NCBI RefSeq assembly: GCF_018219155.1
Contig: NZ_CP056123.1
Location: 2,427,505 to 2,491,504, forward strand
Direction: 5' to 3'
DNA length: 64,000 nt
Source: Moritella sp. 24
Lineage (GTDB): Bacteria > Pseudomonadota > Gammaproteobacteria > Enterobacterales > Moritellaceae
In this document: in pieces, positions 45,317 to 55,655 of the stretch
How the letters are laid out: each line of letters begins with the position of its first letter
Position numbering within the stretch: position 1 is the first letter of the stretch
Notes under the pieces: generated by a model
Databases searched by the model: none
What the model was told of the DNA's origin: nothing
What the model saw: only the letters and a program-made list of their open reading frames with translations
Made by a program: the position numbers and the translations under genes

Positions 45317-46381
45317 TTAATAGTACTGGAACATCTTTTGGATCTCGTTGTAATCTTGGGTTTGCGTTAAAGATAACATGAGTAAAACACGGGCTTTTTG
45401 TGGGTTCAGAGTACCTGATGCTACGAAGCCAAATTTTGCATCATCTATTTCGGCATCAAGTGTCGTCGACCCCGTTGGTACACGAGAGCTACGAACTACC
45501 ATGATGCCATCTTTACTCGCTTGAGCCAGTTCAGTGAAGATAGTGTGATATAGGTTTCCGTTACCGACACCTGCACTGACAATACCATCAAATTTTGCAT
45601 TTATCAGGGCTTTTACCGGTAGGTCAGATGCGTTGGCATAGTTATAAACTATGCCAACCTTAGGTAAATTTGTTAACGTAGACACATCAAATACGGTATC
45701 AGATTTATGTTTAATATCAGCGCTATTCTTATAAGTGACATCACTATTATGGATATACCCCAATATGCCATAATTTGGTGATTGGAAAGTATCCACAGCC
45801 GTTGTATTTGTTTTAGTGACATCGCGAGCATCAAACACACTGTCGTTCATTGCGATCAATACACCACGCCCCTTCGAATCTTTATCTGCTGCTGTGACAA
45901 CAGCATTATATAGATTCATGGGACCGTCGGCGCTCATGGCTGTAGATGCACGCATAGCTCCTACAAGTACAACAGGTTTATCACTATTAATTGTTAAATC
46001 AAGGAAGTATGCCGTTTCACCCATCGTATCAGTACCATGGGTGATCACGATTCCGTCTACATCATCTTGCGCTAATAATGTGTTAACACGCTTTGCAAGT
46101 GTTAACCAGACTTCATCATTCATATCCTGAGAGCCGATTTTGACCACTTGCTCACCGCTAATATCTGCAATTTTAGTCATCTCAGGCACTGCGGAAATCA
46201 GATCATCAACCCCTACTTTACCTGATGTATAACTAGAGCCTATTGCCGATTGTCCTGCCCCTGCAATCGTACCACCAGTGGCAAGAATTTTTATATTTGG
46301 AAGCTCGGTTGAAGCAAACGCAAACGAACTAAAACACATACCGGTAACCATCATAGCTAAACGAACTGGATTATTTTTCAT
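45317..46381 (-). CDS. ansB: Periplasmic L-asparaginase, type II
   Basis: The 354-residue protein starts with a signal peptide (cleavage near AFA at about residue 23). It has both asparaginase signatures: ILATGGTIAGAG with catalytic T35, and GIVITHGTDTMGETAYFLDL with T117-D118. The usual motif HGTDTMEET is slightly changed (G for E). The extreme C-terminus IQKMFQYY fits type II enzymes. It hydrolyses asparagine to aspartate in the periplasm, which can be taken up and used by aspA/dcuA downstream. A CRP-like site lies about 70 bp upstream. Confidence 0.94.
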   Translation of the reverse strand: MKNNPVRLAMMVTGMCFSSFAFASTELPNIKILATGGTIAGAGQSAIGSSYTSGKVGVDDLISAVPEMTKIADISGEQVVKIGSQDMNDEVWLTLAKRVNTLLAQDDVDGIVITHGTDTMGETAYFLDLTINSDKPVVLVGAMRASTAMSADGPMNLYNAVVTAADKDSKGRGVLIAMNDSVFDARDVTKTNTTAVDTFQSPNYGILGYIHNSDVTYKNSADIKHKSDTVFDVSTLTNLPKVGIVYNYANASDLPVKALINAKFDGIVSAGVGNGNLYHTIFTELAQASKDGIMVVRSSRVPTGSTTLDAEIDDAKFGFVASGTLNPQKARVLLMLSLTQTQDYNEIQKMFQYY

Positions 46382-46450
46382 TTATACCCTCCGCGAGTAA
46401 TTTTGATTGTTTTGTCTGTGCGAAATTATATGCTAACCACGTAATACTTT

Positions 46451-46466
46451 TGAGGTAGTTATCACA
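46451..46466 (-). promoter_or_regulatory. CRP-like site upstream of ansB
   Basis: TGAGGTAGTTATCACA matches TGTGA-N6-TCACA at 8 of 10 bases, centred about 77 nt upstream of the ansB ATG. CRP/FNR control of ansB is known in enterics; this site is a prediction. Confidence 0.4.
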
Positions 46467-46512
46467 TTTAAATACTTAACAACAAAACAATCAACATTAA
46501 AAAACAAGCGTG

Positions 46513-48540
46513 TTAAAAACGAGCGCTGACTTCTTTAGGCTTTAGAAACTCAAGTGGTTTATCTAAAATGTGCTGATAAATGACGTTATAGACTAGAACA
46601 TTTTTAACATAGCGTCGGGTTTCTTTATAGGGGATGGATTCAATCCAACTATCCATCGTTAAGGCTTGCTCTGCTCTACCATCTTTGCTGCCTTGCCAAC
46701 GGTCTACTCGATTTGGACCCGCATTATACGCGGCAGTTGCAAGTATCCGATTCCCCTTATAACGCTTAAGTAAACTATCAAAATAGGCAGTACCTAATTG
46801 TACATTGATATCACCATCGGTTAATTGCGTTTTCTTCTTATAACTTTTCAACCCAATTTTACGTGCTGTCTCTTTTGCTGTTTGTGGCATCAGTTGCATA
46901 TAACCACGCGCCCCGACTGGCGAACGAGCAGACTCGTCAAACGAACTTTCCTGACGCGTAATAGCATAAATATAACTTGAATCGAGTTGATATCGATCGG
47001 CATGAGCATCGAATAGCTGGGGTTTAGCTGCCGGGAAGCGAATATTCAACGCACTCCAACTTTTAGACATAATACTGGCAACGACCGAAAGATGAGCCCA
47101 GCCTTTTTGGAAGGCAAATAAGCCTAACTGCCTTTGCAGATTGATACTTTGATTGCTAATTAAGACTCGCCACTCACGTTTTAGTAAATACCTATGTTGG
47201 TGGAAATACAGTTCATCAATATGCGTGAGCTGTCTTGCAAGGTGATCTAAGTCTTGCTGCTGCTCGCTGACGACCTTGGCATTAAATTGGTAATCTAATC
47301 CTAATTTCTGCGCAGCCAAAAAGCCGTAATAATTACGCTCAGTCGCAATTTTTTGATAAAGCTTATCGGCCTGACTTGGTAACTGTTTATTTTCCAATAC
47401 CCGTGCTTGCCAATACACCCATTTACTATCGAGTTGCCTATTATCCCCTTGCCTATTCTCCACTTGCGTAATAGCACTCAACTGGTCTAGCCAATATTCT
47501 ATATCGGCCCAATTATCAAATTTAATCGCATAACGGATACGACGTTCCGTTAATGGTGCATTCCCTAAAGCCAAAAGTGCTTCATCTAACCAAGGTAACA
47601 ACTGAGTTTCATTACGGATCATAATGCGCGATATAAGGTATTTTTCTAATTTGATTTTCTCTGCCGATGTAAAAGATTTTTTACGCTCATAAGTGAGGTA
47701 TGCATTTAACCCTAATTCAATGTCTTTTTTAGCAAGACGTTTAATACTAGCAACTAAAAAGTCGTGGTTAGCATGTACCCCGTTGTTAGATGAGAGGTTG
47801 TTAGATGAGTGATTATTAAATGATAGGTTGCTAAATGAGAGATCGTTTAATGAATGGGGCTTAAATAGCGGGCTGTTTAATACCTTTTCCGGAGTTTTAT
47901 GTAAAGCATATAACTGCTTAGCCAACAGTTTATTTTCCTTGTCCATTAAGGTGATTAGATAGGACATAAGGGAAGTTTTATTCTTCGCGTACGCTAAGTG
48001 AAAACGCTGTAAAATTAACGCCTGAGATATTTGCTTACTATCAAGATAATACTCCAACACGCTATCACAAGCATTCGGCAAGGAAGATCCCGTTAACCAC
48101 GTTTTTTGCACATCAGTCCAAATTTCATCGGCTTGACCGCCCGCTATTCGCGCCTGAAAATGATAACATTTCAAGTCGACTGAATTAGGAAGTCGCGGAT
48201 AAAAAGACAAGTACTCACGCCAATATTGATTTTTTGCTAAGTAATATAAATAACTTCGTTGCAGATCATAACTCACGCGACGATCGGGGTTATCCTTTAT
48301 AAAAGATTGCACTGCAAACAAACTGTTGCGACTAAAGTGTGCTTTAAGCTGTTGGTATTCAAGTAGATAGGTTAATGGATACTCAGGAATAAGCTTTGTT
48401 TTTTGTAACGCTTCAGCCCACATTTGTTGTGCTTGTAAGTCAACAGCCTGCGTATACAGCCCCCTTTGCTGACTCCACGTAAGCGAGGTGGCTAAACTTG
48501 AAAATGATAATATAAACAAAGGTATAAAAAATATTTTCAT
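46513..48540 (-). CDS. slt: Soluble lytic murein transglycosylase
   Basis: The 675-residue protein has a signal peptide (FIPLFILSFSSLATS), a long alpha-helical U-domain with superhelical repeats and a C-terminal SLT catalytic domain with YAITRQESSFDE (catalytic E531), SPVGARGYMQLMPQTA and AAYNAGPNRVDRW. It cleaves peptidoglycan glycan strands in the periplasm giving 1,6-anhydro ends. Unusual is a low-complexity Asn/Ser/Leu insert near residue 230-253 encoded by five 15-bp tandem repeats. The gene is alone; the next gene upstream is on the other strand. Confidence 0.93.
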   Translation of the reverse strand: MKIFFIPLFILSFSSLATSLTWSQQRGLYTQAVDLQAQQMWAEALQKTKLIPEYPLTYLLEYQQLKAHFSRNSLFAVQSFIKDNPDRRVSYDLQRSYLYYLAKNQYWREYLSFYPRLPNSVDLKCYHFQARIAGGQADEIWTDVQKTWLTGSSLPNACDSVLEYYLDSKQISQALILQRFHLAYAKNKTSLMSYLITLMDKENKLLAKQLYALHKTPEKVLNSPLFKPHSLNDLSFSNLSFNNHSSNNLSSNNGVHANHDFLVASIKRLAKKDIELGLNAYLTYERKKSFTSAEKIKLEKYLISRIMIRNETQLLPWLDEALLALGNAPLTERRIRYAIKFDNWADIEYWLDQLSAITQVENRQGDNRQLDSKWVYWQARVLENKQLPSQADKLYQKIATERNYYGFLAAQKLGLDYQFNAKVVSEQQQDLDHLARQLTHIDELYFHQHRYLLKREWRVLISNQSINLQRQLGLFAFQKGWAHLSVVASIMSKSWSALNIRFPAAKPQLFDAHADRYQLDSSYIYAITRQESSFDESARSPVGARGYMQLMPQTAKETARKIGLKSYKKKTQLTDGDINVQLGTAYFDSLLKRYKGNRILATAAYNAGPNRVDRWQGSKDGRAEQALTMDSWIESIPYKETRRYVKNVLVYNVIYQHILDKPLEFLKPKEVSARF
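47782..47856. repeat. 15-bp minisatellite inside slt
   Basis: Five contiguous 15-bp units (first two GTTGTTAGATGAGAG and GTTGTTAGATGAGTG on the plus strand) encode repeats of the type S-N-N-L-S in the Slt helical domain. Confidence 0.75.
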
Positions 48541-48858
48541 CGATTCGTCCGTGAGAGACTCTACTTTAGCAGAGTCATAAATTCCTGTTAAAACATTATA
48601 CGTAAACCACAGCTAACTAAATACTTATGTGGAATGTAATCGGATCTGTTCTCTTTTAGTGTAGGTGTTATTCAAGAAGTTCAAAGTCACAACAATATAA
48701 TTACTATCCCGAATGACTTCAAAGGCCGAAAACGTATACCCGATACTTTCGTGGCGGTTAGTGTTTTTGACGTTTGTTTATTTTACTTCAGCATTTTCAC
48801 GTCTATTTACAGTAATTAGTACTATATTTTTATTAATCAATTCTTTGGAGGAAAATAG
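48541..48858. other. Divergent intergenic region
   Basis: The gap between slt and the NTF2-like gene holds a small hairpin (GACTCT..AGAGTC, 48555-48576) next to the slt start and presumably both promoters. No gene was seen. Confidence 0.4.
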
Positions 48859-49248
48859 ATGAAACTTAATACTGTCGATGCTTGGCACCAACTACTTAAA
48901 ACGCGTAATACAGATGATCTTGACCTACTGCTTTCTGACAAGGTTGTTTTCCATTCACCAGTCACGCATACACCACAAGCAGGTAAAATAATAACCTCTG
49001 TATATTTGACTGTGGCATTGAGCGTTTTCGTCAATGAATCATTTAATTATGTCCGCCAAATCATCAGTGATAACGATGCAGCACTGGAATTCGAAGTCGA
49101 GATAGATGGCATTTTGGTGAATGGTGTAGATATGATCAAATGGGATGATGAAGGCAAGATCATCGACTTCAAAGTCAGTATTCGCCCGCTCAAAGCCGTT
49201 AACTTAATCCATAAGAAGATGGGGGAATTACTACAGGTAGCAGGATAA
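48859..49248 (+). CDS. NTF2-like/SnoaL-type small protein
   Basis: The 129-residue protein begins with a helical segment (VDAWHQLLKTRNTDDLDLLLSDKVVFHSPV), typical of the first helices and strand of the SnoaL/NTF2 cone fold. It ends with GVDMIKWDDEGKIIDFKVSIRPLKAVNLIHKKM, the usual closing strands. GGAGG lies about 8 nt before the ATG, a strong ribosome site. Such proteins are small ligand-binding or isomerase-like domains; the substrate cannot be read from the sequence. Monocistronic and convergent with the MCP gene. Confidence 0.8.
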   Translation: MKLNTVDAWHQLLKTRNTDDLDLLLSDKVVFHSPVTHTPQAGKIITSVYLTVALSVFVNESFNYVRQIISDNDAALEFEVEIDGILVNGVDMIKWDDEGKIIDFKVSIRPLKAVNLIHKKMGELLQVAG

Positions 49249-49273
49249 CTCCCCGACTTCTTAGTTCGATATG

Positions 49274-49331
49274 TTCAGGCTTCTAGGTCTGTATTCCAAG
49301 GTGATAAATAGCCCTAGAATTAGAAGCCTAC
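49274..49331. terminator. Inverted repeat between convergent NTF2-like and MCP genes
   Basis: AGGCTTCT and AGAAGCCT bracket a 40-nt spacer that also contains CTAG-type pairing. It could serve as a weak bidirectional terminator; no good T-run is present. Confidence 0.3.
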
Positions 49332-49335
49332 AATA

Positions 49336-50898
49336 TTATATTTTGAATGAACCAACATGCAGATCTAACGTTTGAGCAAGCTCTTCCAAAGTTTTACTCG
49401 ACGTTTCTAATGCCTGACTGGCAACCAAACCTTCCTGCACAGAGTTATTGACCAAGTCCATATTGATATTGATTTCATTTGCGACACAAGACTGTTCTTC
49501 GGTAGCTGTTGCAACCTGAGTATTCATATCTAAAATAGCCATCACTTGTAATGATATTTTTTCAAGTACGTCCTGAGCTTGTGCAGTTGTTCTTGTTCCT
49601 TCTTCAGTTAACGAGCGACTACTCTCCATTGCCTGAACCGCGTTTTTGGCCTCATGCTGTAACTGATTAATCATACTTTGAATTTCATCCGTTGATTGCG
49701 CAGTTTTAGTCGCAAGGTTTCTAACTTCATCAGCAACAACGGCAAAACCTCGGCCAGCCTCCCCCGCTCGTGCTGCTTCAATTGCAGCATTAAGCGCAAG
49801 GAGATTCGTCTGCTCAGAAACGCCTCTTATCACGTCAAGTATGGAACCAATTGACTGCGTTCTTTCCGCTAATGATGTAATAACCAATGACATGTCATTC
49901 ATTTCACCACCCAGGTTATTAATGGTATTAGAAGAATCCTGTAATGTTTTACGCCCTGCTTGCGTATCGCTATTTGCACCGTCTGCTGAATTTGCTGCAC
50001 CCGCTGCATTTTGTGATATTTCATTAATAGTGGCGATCATTTCATTTATCGACGTTGCGACTAATAACGTTCGTTCGCTTTGCTCTTGACCCCTTGAAAG
50101 CCCAAGCAGAGATTGTTTGCGAAGTTCAGCCGCTGAATTGCCGATACCGACACCCGTTTCGACGACTTGAGAAATTATTTCATTCGTATTACCGACAAAA
50201 ACATTGAATGCTTTAGAAATATGGGCAATTTCATCTGTTCCTTGCACTGGTAATTTAACAGTCAAGTCTCCATCGCCTTTTGATATATCTTCCAACGCTT
50301 GTTGTAAGCTAGCAAGAGGTTTGAAAAATCGACCCAGTAACCACATTAATACGAAAGCACAAATGAGAAAGATGGCTATGATTGCGATTAACTGAGTGAG
50401 CATAATATCAGCCACTGCATCATCTACTTCTGAAATTGGGATGCCAATATCAAATGCCCCCAATAGCTGACCATTCTCATTACGAACAGGGACCATGATA
50501 TCGTATACCCACATTTCCTGAACATCCGCATACCATTTTGAATATTTAGGTTGTCCTTTACCCGCTCCTTCGATGGTGTAGCTATCTTTATAGACTTTGT
50601 TTAGTTTTTTTATATCACTATGGGCAACAGCTTGTATTTTTCTATCGATGAAAACAGCGTAGATAATATCTGTACGCTCAGAAAGTGACTGAACTAATGC
50701 TTGTACATCAACTAATGGCTGGGATGAATTCTGTAATACATACTCGACATTTTTAGCAATCACTTCGGCCGTAGCCTGCGATTTTTTCAATATAATGTCA
50801 TCAATCTTTTGATTGGATATATAAGAGGTAGAGGTGATACTCGTTATGCCTGCAATCGCAAACATGACAAATACCGTTATTAATATTAATTTTTTCAT
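49336..50898 (-). CDS. Methyl-accepting chemotaxis protein
   Basis: The start is ATG 50898 ([20 protein letters not shown]), preceded by AAGGA; the frame is open to 50922. The protein of 520 residues has a first span (1-25), a periplasmic single-cache-like sensor (about 30-175, with a central [15 protein letters not shown]), a second span ([20 protein letters not shown]), HAMP (about 200-255) and a signalling domain. The hairpin tip reads [39 protein letters not shown], the canonical CheA/CheW contact region. It transmits an extracytoplasmic signal to flagellar chemotaxis. No che genes are nearby, so it is an orphan receptor. Confidence 0.93.
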   Translation of the reverse strand: MKKLILITVFVMFAIAGITSITSTSYISNQKIDDIILKKSQATAEVIAKNVEYVLQNSSQPLVDVQALVQSLSERTDIIYAVFIDRKIQAVAHSDIKKLNKVYKDSYTIEGAGKGQPKYSKWYADVQEMWVYDIMVPVRNENGQLLGAFDIGIPISEVDDAVADIMLTQLIAIIAIFLICAFVLMWLLGRFFKPLASLQQALEDISKGDGDLTVKLPVQGTDEIAHISKAFNVFVGNTNEIISQVVETGVGIGNSAAELRKQSLLGLSRGQEQSERTLLVATSINEMIATINEISQNAAGAANSADGANSDTQAGRKTLQDSSNTINNLGGEMNDMSLVITSLAERTQSIGSILDVIRGVSEQTNLLALNAAIEAARAGEAGRGFAVVADEVRNLATKTAQSTDEIQSMINQLQHEAKNAVQAMESSRSLTEEGTRTTAQAQDVLEKISLQVMAILDMNTQVATATEEQSCVANEININMDLVNNSVQEGLVASQALETSSKTLEELAQTLDLHVGSFKI

Positions 50899-51107
50899 AC
50901 ACAACATCCTTGGTACTAGCACCTAGACAAATAAATGAAATACGTTGTATTCACTTCACCTGTTAAGATCGCACTATATTATCTTACATGCGTGTATCCT
51001 ACACTTTAGCCTACTCCTTAGGTAGTGGTTGGAGGTGTATTGCTCGGTTCACCTAACGCTGTAATTGTTTCTATCGTATATCTTTAAAAAGATAATAATG
51101 CGCAATC

Positions 51108-51400
51108 ATATTTCATCACTCCGGCATAAAATCCTCTCTAACGCTTATTCCGCCCCTCTAGAACCAATTTTAATTCGTAACACTTGATGCTTAGTTTTAA
51201 TGAAACTCGCTTTCGCGTTTATTTTGATTAAAATACTGATTTAGAATGCTTTTCTAATATGGGATACAAGTCACTATAGGAAGGAGAGCGCTTTTGCATA
51301 ATATTTAATCTAATCAAGTCCGGGTCACAATTGAATTCGTAATTGTCCTTGTAATAGCCTCCGCATGTACTGTTGTAATATGAGACAGTCACCCTTGAGT
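51108..51400. repeat. Long dispersed repeat family R1, second copy
   Basis: It shares ordered blocks (ATTTCATCACTC, TAATATGGGATACA, GCGCTTTTGCATAATAT, CTAATCAAG, CAATTGAA, GTTGTAATATGA) with 36003-36143, but has about 130 extra bases after the first block and about 20 extra further on. It is non-coding. The rest of 50899-51576 shows no gene. Confidence 0.6.
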
Positions 51401-51576
51401 TAATAATGTTGGAAACTCATAAAAAAAGATCTCAACGATGACGTGTTTTAGCAAGGTTTACGCGCAAGCATGGTAACAACTTTAATTTTGGGAGATGAGG
51501 GCTATTATCCTGCTACTGATATAGCCCCATAATATTGAGAATAGTCATTTACATCGATTTGTTCTGACTCATTACA

Positions 51577-53355
51577 TCACGATGAACAACTAAGATGCGA
51601 CAATCCACCCACCTCAAAGAACTCAAGCGGTTTCAATCGATAGTATTTATCTTCCACTTCCTTCGACTGCTCTGCATATGGCTGTGTCATCACGCCCTGT
51701 AACTCTCGAATTAGCGCGTAATTCCCCGTAGTTGCTTGCTGATAAGCCGGCATAACAAACCACTCTCGTAAAATATATTTTGGATTAACGAGCTTCATCT
51801 GCATAGAAATGTCCTCACTGGTTCGGGATGAGAGACCATTCGCGTCACTAGCACTGTTAAGGAGCACTTTCCATTTTTCTAGCCACTCAGCCCAGTACTT
51901 TTCCAACTCTAAGCTATCTGGATCATCCGCAGCATCATTGTATAGACTACTGTAAAAACTTTTCTTGAGTGGGCCAATGTCGTCAGGAATCGAGGATAGT
52001 TCGCGGAAGAAAATAGTGTAATCAACAGGCGCTTGCATCATGAGTGTTTGCAGCTCCTTGATGAGCACGTTGCAAAGTGCTTTATCAGACTCACTCTTCA
52101 AATTGATAAGCCCCAACTTGGTAGCCCACATCGCCTTCATTTTCGTATCCATTACTACCGAAAATTCACTTTGGATCTCGTCGAACGCAAGCAAATCCTG
52201 CTGATTAGATACCAGTAACGGTCGTAAAGTCGAACAAAACATATCGAAATTTTGTTGAGCTGCTCTAGGTTGGTTCATGAACGAGAAATGGTTACCACCA
52301 CCCGTCCAAGGTTGATAATACGGATTAAACACATCACAAAAACCAAAGGGACCATAATCAAGTGTAAAGCCACCGGCTGCGCAATTGTCGCTGTTGAAGT
52401 TACCTTGGCAGAAGCCGACACGGATCCAATCCGCTATCAGTGACGTGAGACGGCCACGAAACTCCCGTGCCAGCAATACCACTTTTTCTGAGGTGGTTAG
52501 TTGTGTATCGATAACGTCTGCGTATTCACGATCAATCAAGTGCAGTACAATCTTCTCGAGTTCCTCCATCGCTTTTGGATGTTCATTTTTACGGGTTCGG
52601 CGAGCAAAAAGTTCGAGTTGGCCAACGCGGATGAATGACGGTGCGACACGTGTCGAGATAGCGACGGCTTCAGATATAAGCATGTCAGGATTCTCTGATC
52701 TTGAACCCTCCGAGTACCATGGTCGTTTCACCCTTTCGGTCTTTGAAACGTACAAACTTAAAGACCGAGAAGTGGGCACGCCCAGTGCGTGCATGTGTTC
52801 CTGAGCCAAGAACTCGCGAATACTAGAGCGTAAGACAGCACGACCGTCGGCACCGCGGCAATATGGCGTACGGCCACCACCTTTCAACTGCATTTCCCAG
52901 CGTTGACCCTTGATGACGGCCTCAAGCACAGAAATTGCACGACCATCTCCATATCCATTGCCGGTTTGGAACGGGCACTGCTGGATGTATTCCGTACCGT
53001 AAATAGAAAGTGCGTAGCCACTCGCCCAACCGACTTTGCGCATCGGTTCTGGAACCTGAGAAATGTCACCAGAGAACATGCGGAGGAAGTCAGAAGATTC
53101 AGCCATGCTGTCGGCGAAGCCAAGCTCGGAAAAGAAGTTCTTGCTGTGCGCTACATACGCTGGATCTTTGATTGGTGTCGGATTGACCGGGACATAATGG
53201 CCCGTAAAGACTTGTCTCGGTGCGTGATCAGCACCATTTTCTTTCGCATCAGGATCGCAGTTAAGCGTGTCCATGAGGGAATAGTTTGCCAACGTTGCAA
53301 GTTCCTTGAGCGTCGATATAGTCGCGGAGGTTTTCTGAGGCTGTCGATTTGTCAT
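51577..53355 (-). CDS. selO: Protein adenylyltransferase SelO (UPF0061/YdiU)
   Basis: The 592-residue protein has the SelO pseudokinase-like motifs: [43 protein letters not shown] (nucleotide-binding segment), [30 protein letters not shown] (metal/catalytic loop) and the C-terminal SCSS ending that corresponds to the selenocysteine region of eukaryotic SelO. It transfers AMP from ATP to Ser/Thr/Tyr of target proteins and is linked to redox stress control. It is about 100 residues longer than E. coli YdiU. Length and motif order are consistent with full function. Gene stands alone. Confidence 0.93.
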   Translation of the reverse strand: MTNRQPQKTSATISTLKELATLANYSLMDTLNCDPDAKENGADHAPRQVFTGHYVPVNPTPIKDPAYVAHSKNFFSELGFADSMAESSDFLRMFSGDISQVPEPMRKVGWASGYALSIYGTEYIQQCPFQTGNGYGDGRAISVLEAVIKGQRWEMQLKGGGRTPYCRGADGRAVLRSSIREFLAQEHMHALGVPTSRSLSLYVSKTERVKRPWYSEGSRSENPDMLISEAVAISTRVAPSFIRVGQLELFARRTRKNEHPKAMEELEKIVLHLIDREYADVIDTQLTTSEKVVLLAREFRGRLTSLIADWIRVGFCQGNFNSDNCAAGGFTLDYGPFGFCDVFNPYYQPWTGGGNHFSFMNQPRAAQQNFDMFCSTLRPLLVSNQQDLLAFDEIQSEFSVVMDTKMKAMWATKLGLINLKSESDKALCNVLIKELQTLMMQAPVDYTIFFRELSSIPDDIGPLKKSFYSSLYNDAADDPDSLELEKYWAEWLEKWKVLLNSASDANGLSSRTSEDISMQMKLVNPKYILREWFVMPAYQQATTGNYALIRELQGVMTQPYAEQSKEVEDKYYRLKPLEFFEVGGLSHLSCSS

Positions 53356-53606
53356 ATTTGTTTATACCAAGGCTCGTTAAGAGGCAGATACTGCTGACTT
53401 TACAGAATCGAAAGTATCTACACCAGTGTTAATTTTACAGCAGTAATATATAACGATTTATTTTGCCTTGCCCGCCAATTTCTCAAATGTGCGCAATATA
53501 CCAAGCCCAAATAATGCTATTTTACAAAACGTAGGTACTAGTTATGACTGAATAGAGTAAGGGTCATAGTATTAACGCTATGATTTGGAATGATTGAGTT
53601 TATGAT

Positions 53607-53643
53607 AAAAAAGCACTGAGCGTTAAATGTTCAGAGCTTTTTT
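53607..53643. terminator. Bidirectional terminator-like hairpin
   Basis: AAAAAAGCACTGA and TCAGAGCTTTTTT form a stem with one mismatch and T-runs on both strands, in the gap between the sorB-like gene and selO. The 53356-53606 part shows nothing else than the probable selO promoter. Confidence 0.7.
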
Positions 53644-53658
53644 ATCGAGAGGTAAGAT

Positions 53659-53697
53659 GTAGTCACTAATCATTTAAAATAAATGATTAGTGACTAC
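53659..53697. terminator. 18-bp perfect hairpin after the sorB-like gene
   Basis: GTAGTCACTAATCATTTA and TAAATGATTAGTGACTAC pair perfectly around AAA, 19 bp beyond the stop. No T-run follows on the minus strand; together with the next hairpin it likely ends the cco-sor operon. Confidence 0.7.
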
Positions 53698-53715
53698 ACT
53701 GATTTCAAGAGTGGT

Positions 53716-54348
53716 CTATTTCGCACTTTCCCCTAGGATGTATTTTGCAATAGTTTCTGCTTCACGGCGGTTTATAGGTGGCTTAGGCATGCCAAGTGCA
53801 CCATGTTTAATCGCCACACCTAATCTATCCACTGCGTTATCCGTTCCTTCATATTTAGCTCGAATGTCGTTGATAGACAGAGCTTTGATAGAAAGGGCTT
53901 TGATAGAAGAAGCGCCCGTATCTTTATGGCAAGTTAAGCAATCATTATCCGATAGCAGTGATTGAACATCTAAATTCTCAGGATTATAGACCTTCTTGGT
54001 TTTAGCTAGGTTAGTTAAGGCTATTATCTTTTTATTAGTTTCTTTTTCAGAGCCATAAGCAACTGATAAATAAGCAGCAATAACTTTAGCTTCATCCATG
54101 CTGATCGGCGCGCCATATTCGTTACGCATTTTATACATCTCACCGATCCACTCTTTCAGATCCATTTCTGGTGGTTGATACATTATATAATCAACGGAAT
54201 GACAAAGATGACATTTAGATTGCGCAAGTCCATATCCGGGTAATGCCAATGGCTTAAGCTTGGTATTATCCATAGGTAATGAAATTGATACGATTTCAGC
54301 TTTCGCTGTTAATGAGAATAGCGCTACTATAATAAGTAAAAATCGCAT
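53716..54348 (-). CDS. Diheme cytochrome c subunit of sulfite dehydrogenase (SorB-like)
   Basis: The 210-residue protein has a signal peptide (cleavage near AKA) and two heme c sites, C46-x2-C49-H50 and C137-x2-C140-H141. The segment after the first heme (VDYIMYQPPEMDLKEWIGEMYKMRNEYGAPI, then AAYLSVAYG) matches SorB-type cytochromes that accept electrons from sulfite dehydrogenase. Known SorB has one heme; the second is extra. A short repeat SIKALSIKALSIND (15-bp DNA units) occurs after the second heme. The ATG follows the sorA-like stop with no gap, so the two form a complex. Confidence 0.85.
   Translation of the reverse strand: MRFLLIIVALFSLTAKAEIVSISLPMDNTKLKPLALPGYGLAQSKCHLCHSVDYIMYQPPEMDLKEWIGEMYKMRNEYGAPISMDEAKVIAAYLSVAYGSEKETNKKIIALTNLAKTKKVYNPENLDVQSLLSDNDCLTCHKDTGASSIKALSIKALSINDIRAKYEGTDNAVDRLGVAIKHGALGMPKPPINRREAETIAKYILGESAK
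53871..53913. repeat. 15-bp tandem repeat inside the sorB-like gene
   Basis: Units TGATAGACAGAGCTT and TGATAGAAAGGGCTT plus a partial third (TGATAGAAGAAGC) encode IKALSIKALSI in frame. Confidence 0.65.
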
Positions 54349-55605
54349 TTAAACCACCTTAATACTTGTTCGTTCAATCGCATTGCGGTTATAGCCGCCA
54401 TGATTCCAAGATGCATTTACAGATTGTGTTTCCCCACTATTACCTGTTGCTCTTACCATCACCAATGTTCTTCCTTTTTCACTAAAACTATGGCTTAACT
54501 TCCAACCTCGAAAGGAAAAGCGACCAAGATCTTCACCAAGCGTTGTGGGCATCCATTTTGTTCCACCATCGACTGAAATTTCTACGTTTTTGATACCACT
54601 ACCACTATCAAAAGCAATCCCCTTAATTTCAATACTGGTTGACGCATTAACGTCATCACCATTTTCTAAGCTAGTAACAAAGCTTCTTATTGGGAAGCGA
54701 TTCACAGGTAATGTCGTTTTAGCCCTTTTATTTGGTAGTTCACTTTTAGTATCATTGTCAGGTAAACGGTACCCTGTTGTCATAAAGAAAGCGTCAAAGT
54801 TGTCAAACTCATCCTCTATCACTTTGAGGTGTGATACATGTTTAACCCAATACGTTGCATACCAACCTGGAACGATTAACTTCACTGGGAAACCATTTAA
54901 AAATGGTAAGGGCTCACCATTCATTTCCCAGACCAACATAGGTTCACCCGTCATAATATGGTCAATAGGTAATGATTTTTGGAAGTCTGGTGTCGTATCT
55001 CGTACCGGCTTATCCAAACCATCGATGATGACACTTGTCGCTGCACTTGAAATACCAGCTTTAGCTAACACGTTTTTAAGTGGTACACCTTTGAACTTCG
55101 CGTTCCCCATTGCGCCATTACTTAATTGCGCACCAAAAACACGTGGTGATGAATAACCTCGGCTATTACCCGTACATTGTTGTACCGCGACGATTTCTTG
55201 CTGGCCTTCAATTGCCTTTAATTCAGCTAAACTTAGCTTAACTTCCTTATCAACTGACCCTGAAATAGTAATCGTATACTTATCAGTGTCGATGGCAACA
55301 GGAACGTCAGCTAAGTGATAACGCACAAAAAAACGGTTGTTTGGTGTTATTAACCCTTCATTGAATACATTAAAAGGCGTTTCAAGATGAGGTGGTCGAG
55401 TATGTACGATCACAAGGTTATCTTTTTGAGGGAATGTACTTAGTACTGGCTTAGGACCATCAGCATAGCTCACTCCTTCACCATCTGAATACATGCTTCC
55501 ATCTTTCATAAACTCTTTAGAGAAAGCTGTTAATGGTGCAGCAGTTAAAGCGACATAGCCCGCTGCTTTAATGATTTCCCTTCTTAACTTATTCATTTTC
55601 ATCAT
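54349..55605 (-). CDS. Periplasmic molybdopterin sulfite dehydrogenase catalytic subunit (SorA-like)
   Basis: The 418-residue protein starts with a twin-arginine-type signal (KLRREIIKAAGYVALTAAP). It then has the oxidoreductase molybdopterin domain with VAVQQCTGNSRG, where C144 is the Mo ligand, and PLPFLNGFPVKLIVPGWYATYWVKHV. A C-terminal Mo-co dimerisation domain follows (GSGIKNVEISVDGGTKW). It fits SorA/SoxC-like sulfite oxidase family enzymes that oxidise sulfite to sulfate. It lies 50 bp after ccoP and directly before the diheme SorB-like gene, implying electron flow from sulfite to the cbb3 oxidase. Confidence 0.88.
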   Translation of the reverse strand: MMKMNKLRREIIKAAGYVALTAAPLTAFSKEFMKDGSMYSDGEGVSYADGPKPVLSTFPQKDNLVIVHTRPPHLETPFNVFNEGLITPNNRFFVRYHLADVPVAIDTDKYTITISGSVDKEVKLSLAELKAIEGQQEIVAVQQCTGNSRGYSSPRVFGAQLSNGAMGNAKFKGVPLKNVLAKAGISSAATSVIIDGLDKPVRDTTPDFQKSLPIDHIMTGEPMLVWEMNGEPLPFLNGFPVKLIVPGWYATYWVKHVSHLKVIEDEFDNFDAFFMTTGYRLPDNDTKSELPNKRAKTTLPVNRFPIRSFVTSLENGDDVNASTSIEIKGIAFDSGSGIKNVEISVDGGTKWMPTTLGEDLGRFSFRGWKLSHSFSEKGRTLVMVRATGNSGETQSVNASWNHGGYNRNAIERTSIKVV

Positions 55606-55655
55606 TGCGTATCCTATTAACCTTTAAACCTATTAGCCTGTAAACCAGCCACTGG

